From Chaetoderma sp. LZ-2023a (Eukaryota; Mollusca; Caudofoveata; Chaetodermatida; Chaetodermatidae): DNA of 64,000 bases. The notes beneath the pieces are model-generated. The model was not told the DNA's origin. It did no database searches and saw nothing but the letters and a program-made list of their open reading frames with translations. Shown one piece after another: positions 58,673 through 64,000 of the stretch. The stretch is taken from positions 182,939,445 to 183,003,444 of the forward strand of contig CM067369.1 in the NCBI GenBank assembly GCA_034401795.1. The letters are read 5' to 3'. A program made the position numbers and the translations under genes. Every line of letters starts with the position of its first letter. Positions within the stretch are counted from its first letter, which is position 1.

Positions 58673-61600
58673 GGAGGACTGGACAGACGCTTGCTAGAGG
58701 CTGGTAAGTGTCAGGCCAGAGCTCAACGTGGAAGCGTCAGCTTCCCAGCTGGACCAGCGCCCGTGGTTGGTGGGGAAGCCGATGATGTCCACCATGCCAT
58801 CTCTGCCACTAGCTGAGCATATCGTTGATATGTTCATGGTGGCAGAGGCATCCATTAAGCTTAATGGACCTCTCGCAAAGGTCCCTCGCGAGGTGGCAAG
58901 GTGATGCCGCATCGTACCTGGTCAATACCAGAAGTATGGTGTGGTGCCTAAGCCAAGCACAGATGACGTTGCTGCGCTAGGCGAAGACACACGGCCAGGC
59001 TCCCATTCTGACATGAGAGTGCTGTGCACGAGCGCACTGCGCTCGTCAAACACCTCGTTGCACGATGCAGAGGAGAGCATCCATAGCGGTGCTGTCACAT
59101 GTCTCTCAGCTGTTACACAGGGTGGTAACGGCCTCTGCATCATGCCAGACAAGCCCCATATCAGTCCAGAGAGCCATCCACGATGCAATAAACCTGGCTC
59201 TGGATGTATGACACGGTCAGTCACTAGGAGTGTCTGGGCGAGGTACACTTTTGCATTGGACAACTTGGTGCCCGTCCCAGGACATGTACAATAGGCTGCT
59301 GCTGACTCCTATGTCAGGTTCTGGTCTTTTTGAAGGTGAAGGATGTAGGCACCTCCTAGAAACAGTCACCCTAGTAAATAATCAGAGGGAATTATGTGAA
59401 CAATTTAAGGTGCTCTGTAGGGAGCGCGTTCGCGCAGCACCCCCTGTATGCCATCCTCAGCAGGCACGAGGTGGTGGTGGCCAGGTCAGAGGCCAGCCAC
59501 CAGTGCAACGGCAATGCCAGCACAAGCCTGTTGCAGGTGGGTGCGGTGTGTGTGTGCATGCAGGCTCCTCCAGCGCAACCAGCCACCTGTGCATCTCGGT
59601 GCACGCAGCGCAGGCCGTTGCACGCGAGGATCTGATCATGGTAACCGTGTCTGAAGGGTTGGTTGCTACAGGGACCATTCCAGTGCTGCCAGAGACAGTG
59701 CCACTCTTGCATTGCTCATGTCCACCTCTCTTCCTAGGTGGACCCATGGTGGGGGTGTCGTTTGACCCTTCACAAGCAAGGGTTGGAGCGGTTGACTCAG
59801 GACCGCTTAGTCTTGCGATGGCTTTCAGTCGGATACCATCCCGACTGGATAATAAGATCGCCATCACATCTGTCTCTGGTCTCGATCTGGACTCAAATTC
59901 CAAGAGATCCAGATCAACGGTTGTGTGTCGAGGAAGAAGTCAATTCTCTCATATTAAAAGGAGCCGTTCAACCGGCAGAAAAATGCCAGGGATTCTGTTC
60001 AACCATGTTTCTAGTAACAAAAGGCACTGGAGGGTGCAGATCAATTCTCAACCTTTTCTAGTAACAAAAAGCACTGGAGCGTGCAGATCAATTCTCAACC
60101 TCAAGCCATTGATCAAGTTCATAGACACACAAAGTTTCAAGATGGAAACAATCAAAACCACATTGACGGGGTTGGAGAAGGGAATGTGGACAGCATCAAT
60201 AGACCTGAAGGATGCATATGTTCACATTCCAATTGCGAGGAGTTTTCATCGGTACCTGAAATTTGTGTTCCAGGGCCGTCAGTGGGAATTCAAGGGTTTA
60301 CCTTTTGGAATTTATACGGCTCCTCGGCCATTCACCAGGGTGGTCCTTGCTATCACAGCATACCTCCGCAGGAAAAGCATAGCAGTCCACATATACATAG
60401 ACGACTGGCTGTTAAAAGCACACAACACACAATCAGGAAAGTCTATCAGCAAATCTGGAGATAGTTTTGAAAACTCTTACAGACATAGGCTGGATAATCA
60501 ACTTTCAGAAATCAGAGCTGACTCCATCCCAGAAGTTTGTTTACCTTGGCGTGTTCTTCGATCTAAAGATAGGATATTTGTATCTTACTCAGGAGAGAGT
60601 AGAAATACTCATCTCAGTGATAGTCAGTGTGCAACAGTCGTCATGCCCTGGCACCGGTTTACTTGAGAATGCTGGGGTTGATGGTTTCTCTGGAACCAGT
60701 CATTCCACAGGAGGCCTTACGCAGGTGGCCTATCCAGTTATTTCTCATGACACAGTGAACCCAGAGTACAGGATCACTGGACTCAAATGTGTCAGTGTTG
60801 GAACCTCTTATTCAGAACCTTCAATGGTGGATGGTGAGAGAATCTGCTGGTGGGTTGACGCTCACCCCTCCCCACCCTCAAATGACGATATATACGGATG
60901 CATCAATGGAGGGATGGGGAGCTTGCCTGGAAGAAGTATCAGGCCTTTGAATCTGGATCAGTCACAAGAACATATCAATATACTGGAATTAAGGGCAGTG
61001 ATTCTGGGCCTGGAACATTTTGTGGAGAAAGTTCAGGGCAAAATAGGTCTAGTTCAATCAGACAATTCAACAGTAGTGACTTACATAAACTGTCAGGGCA
61101 TAACGAGGTCACCAAGTCTCTCTATGATGACATGGACATTTTTTTGCGGGTGCCTGGATCGCAGGAGCACCTTGAAAGTGTTTTACCTATGGAATTGCAA
61201 CTAAATCAATGTGTGACGGATCGTCTGTTCAACCACTGGGGGAAAACCAACATAGATGTATTCGCAACGAAGAAGAATGCGAAGATGACGACGTACGTCT
61301 CCGATTCCAGATCCGAGCACTATCGCAACAGATGCACTAGCTATCAGCTGGCAAAAGCCAGAAGGGGTCAACCTCCAGAGCATATAATTATAAAATCAAC
61401 AGATTTGCAGAATGGTGCTCAAAGAGATGTATCCAATGGATTCATCTATTCTGGTAGTAGCCGATTTCCTCTGTCATCTGTATGATGCCTACAGCCTTAA
61501 ACCAAATTCTATTGCTGGATATACAATGTAAGTCAGCTTTAATGTCTGTTATCCCTTGCTTGGCAAATAGAGGAAGTGATGAAGTAAGTAGTTTAAATAC

Positions 61601-61871
61601 TTTAATTAAAGGCGTGGGTAATCTAAGACCGAGAAATCCACCAGCGATTCAGTCTTGGAGTGAATCTCTAGTGCTTCAAGTTTTAACTGATAAACCCTTT
61701 GAACCACTAAGTTCCATTTCAATGAAATTGTTGACACTTGAAACTGTATTTTTAATTGCTGCAGCCTCGGCAAAGCGGAGAAGCAACATTCCTGCTTTAT
61801 CCGCCGAGGCAGACCGTTATATGGTTATAGGGGAAGGCCTTAGGCTCATACCTAGGATTATAGTCCAGTAA
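58673..61871 (+). mobile_element. DIRS-type tyrosine-recombinase retrotransposon
   Basis: 58,673-59,300 looks gag-like ('MVAEASIKLNGPLAKV'). Pol: 'GCRSILNLKPLIKFIDTQ', 'WTASIDLKDAYVHIPI', 'GLPFGIYTAPRPFTRV' and the catalytic 'HIYIDDWLLKAH' (60,090-60,420). RNase H: 'HINILELRAVILGLEHFVEK' and 'VQSDNSTVVTYINCQG' (about 60,890-61,100). Then a 'WGKTNIDVFATKKNAK' segment (61,235-61,290) usual in DIRS, and an N-terminal tyrosine recombinase part (61,482-61,871: 'LNTLIKGVGNLRPRNPPA', 'AAASAKRRSNIPALSAEA'). The phrasing IDLKDAY..HIPI with Y(I/L)DDWLL is characteristic of DIRS. It is broken in several places and the recombinase catalytic part is not visible. Confidence 0.85.
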
Positions 61872-62847
61872 GAATTGACATGATTATGGTCAAACCCAGA
61901 CATTTTAAGTAACAAGCAAATTTATGTTTCAAAGTTGCCTATATATACCATAGTGTCTGCAGAAAAAATTCTCCACGATTCCCACATGGGGAAAGTAGGT
62001 TATTTCAAGGTCAAAGAGGTGACCTCTAAAAACAGATTTTTGCTGGTTCATAAGCTATTCTTTTAATAACTCTGGTTCTACCAGTAGTATCTTAACCAAA
62101 TTTGGGTGGGAGGTTAGCAGTTAGGTTCCGAATATATGTGCCAAATTTTTCATGAAAAGGCCAAAGGTCAAGGTCACAGCGACCTAAAATCTCCTTTTAG
62201 AGCATTTTCGGCAGCATTTTTCAAAATTTGCTTACTCACGTCTCACTGAGAATACCTCGATGAATCATTGCTTGATTGTTGTCCACATAGTCATATTCAT
62301 GTCTCCAAAATTTGGAGTCAAACGGTCAAATGCCATGGTCACAGTGGATAACTTTCTGCACCCTTTTTAGCATATTGTTAAATACATATCGTTTGAGAAA
62401 TATAGGTTCCGGGGTAATTTTAGAAATTGGCAATTTAAGTAAATTATATAAACCACATATTGTATACGGTTGAATTTGTTTGTCGTCTGCTTGTTAGACA
62501 TACATTAGTAAAAGTTGAATATATGCCATATGAACCCCAGGTTGCGCCTGATTTAATATCCCTTTCCTTTCCCTCATGTTTATATTGCATGTTTGAGAAA
62601 TTTCAGTATTATTGTCCGTGCTGTCTCGTTGCGAGACGAAGTAAAACTCGGATTTTGCTCGGATCAAGCACAGATTGCACTTGTTCTTTTTTCATGCTCA
62701 TACTTACTCCAATTTCACGATTTACACTGTATGACCTTTGATTTCTTTTCATTCTCGCATTGCTGATCTTATAGCCTGTGTGTTATTTTCTATTCACCCG
62801 TTTTGGCTTGCTAATTTGAATGTGAAGCTTGTGCGGCCTAAACAGCG
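61872..62847. other. Non-coding repeat-like gap
   Basis: 'caaggtcaaagaggtgacct' and 'aggtcaaggtcacagcgacc' are phrases common in dispersed repeats of aquatic invertebrates. 62,460-62,840 is A/T-rich without a clear signal; any promoter of the next gene would lie here, but no TATA box is evident. Confidence 0.4.
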
Positions 62848-64000
62848 ATGGCCGGGCTGAACACGCCCTGTATCATTTGCGATGTAGATGTACAGATACA
62901 TGTCAATGGCAAAGAACTTGGTGCTAAAGGTACACAAACCCTAAATGAGGTTTCATTGAAACGAGGTGATGACATACATTTGAAAACATCTTCCACTGAG
63001 AAGAACTATGTTCATGAAAATTGCTTTAAAAATTATTCAAAAGGAAAACAACCAAAGAGAACTTCCAGTGATCCAGATTGTTCTGGTGTTACACTACGTT
63101 TGAAAACGAAAAGCAAGCCTTTTGATTATCCAACACATTGCTTGATATGTACAAAAGAACTTGACTTTGATGATGTCAAGCACCATCCAGACCGAGCATC
63201 TCAGATATCTAGTGTGGAGATTGTATCAAACAAAGAAAAAAGAAGTCTCATCCAAGAGTCACTAATGAAAAAATGTGACAATAGCCATGACAATCTAGCA
63301 GTAAATGTAAAAGCATGAATACGGGAGATCTCCGTGCAGTAGAGGCTCATTATCACTGAACTTGTATGACATTATTTATGCTAGGAAAAGGTTTCCAGGG
63401 TGCGAGAATTGTGTTGACATAACATGTGGCAATTCTAGAAACCTTGACACAATTAATGATTGTGCTTTCAACAAGTTGTGTTACTGGTTACAACAAACAG
63501 AGCAAATGCAGGGTCAATTCTCCCTTCAGGATCTGAGAGATCAGCTCGCAACATACTTGCCAGAAGGTGTTCCGCCATACACAGAGAAGCATCTGAAACG
63601 TCGCCTTGTGAAGCAGTTTGGGAAATGTGTATGCGTTGCACAAAATGAAGGGAAAATTAACATACTTACATTCAGACCTGCTGCATATAACATTTTACAT
63701 CAGTCATATATTGATCCAGACAACCTAGGAGACAGTGAAGAAACCCTAAAACAGACAAAACTGATGGGTGCAAAAATTAGAGAAGATATCTTGAATATAG
63801 AACATGATAATGACACTTATCCAAGTCCATCAGAATTTGAATTGAGTGAATTAGAAAAGTCCATTCCAGACTCACTCCACACCCTTGTTGCTAACCTTTT
63901 CTCAGAATCAAGAAGTGAATCAGCCAACCTGAAGAAGCAACTTCTGATAACTTCATTGTGCCACATCCTCATGCAGGCAACAGGCCAACAATCATACATA
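62848..64000 (+). pseudogene. Broken member of a multicopy invertebrate zinc-binding protein family (window-truncated)
   Basis: The ATG at 62,848 has a good context (gcgATGg). The first 156 codons include 'CIICDVDV', later 'YVHENCFKNY' (a C-x2-C..H-x3-C layout) and a second 'HCLICTKELDFDD'. Downstream pieces read 'GDLRAVEAHYH', 'AFNKLCYWLQQTEQ', 'YTEKHLKRRLVKQFGK', 'INILTFRPAAYNILHQSY' and 'LPDSLHTLVANLF'-like 'IPDSLHTLVANLFS', ending in 'LCHILMQATGQQS'. This order matches a family, found in many copies in fish, cnidarian and mollusc genomes, that I remember but cannot name. The function is unknown and it is probably element-borne. The middle is interrupted in about three places. An intron is less likely because no GT..AG pair restores the layout neatly. 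Confidence 0.55.

Noticed and set aside
59230-60666. A single 478-codon protein gene
   Set aside because: Only the part from about 60,090 matches DIRS reverse transcriptase. The N-terminal third looks like a chance-open frame over gag and linker sequence, so it is not reported as one intact gene.

Overview
The window looks like transposon-dense intergenic DNA from a marine invertebrate, most likely a mollusc. The mollusc call rests on recognition, not a search. It comes from the diverged repeat starting near 48,820 (ends reading 'ggccaagtgagcttatgcc', followed by phrases on the model of 'cttctc..gaaaccgctgaa..gatc') and from the tandem family with 'cttgtcaacgcaactcctcct' near 54,800-55,680, both of which I associate with bivalve and gastropod genomes. 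I see no convincing host gene, rRNA, tRNA or CRISPR array. Nearly every recognisable coding stretch belongs to a retroelement or another repeat.

Regions from left to right. 1-7,740: two diverged copies of an unclassified element (here called K) in inverted orientation, flanking a long LTR-like element (copy A). K encodes a protein with C2H2-like zinc fingers and a Ser/Thr/Pro/Ala-rich tail. 9,040-26,228 (minus strand): remains of a Ty3/Gypsy-type element (F) with pol, gag and an upstream LTR-like block (B0). A second LTR-like element (B1) is nested in B0, and about 5.9 kb covering gag start, B0 and B1 is tandemly duplicated. 26,229-33,200: a second Gypsy family (E), arranged as internal region, one LTR with a lysine-tRNA-type primer site, then a second internal region. 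34,640-36,540: a third Gypsy pol fragment (G, minus). 37,324-44,612: two more LTR-like elements, C (minus) and D (plus), head to head. 45,600-46,610: a CR1/Jockey-type LINE end. 48,500-50,340 and 54,715-55,680: tandem and satellite-like repeats. 50,706-54,430: a LINE on the minus strand. 51,132-52,643 and 57,152-58,666: two copies of one non-autonomous DNA transposon. 58,673-61,871: a DIRS-type tyrosine-recombinase retrotransposon. 62,848 to the end: a broken member of a multicopy invertebrate protein family of unknown function.

The most unusual feature is the long LTR-like family A/B0/B1/C/D. Its members begin TGTAG and, where the end is visible, finish CTACA. They are about 3-4.3 kb, non-coding, and carry a compact RNA polymerase II promoter (two CCAAT boxes, a CRE-like TGACGTCA and TATAAAA) about 500-740 bp from the 5' end. 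A and B1 add a canonical heat-shock element of four to five contiguous alternating GAA/TTC units. Every copy also keeps an invariant GGAAAC/GTTTCC hairpin with a changing loop, and a cluster of short palindromic modules. Together these suggest a stress-responsive retroelement lineage with a large structured leader. That function is inferred.
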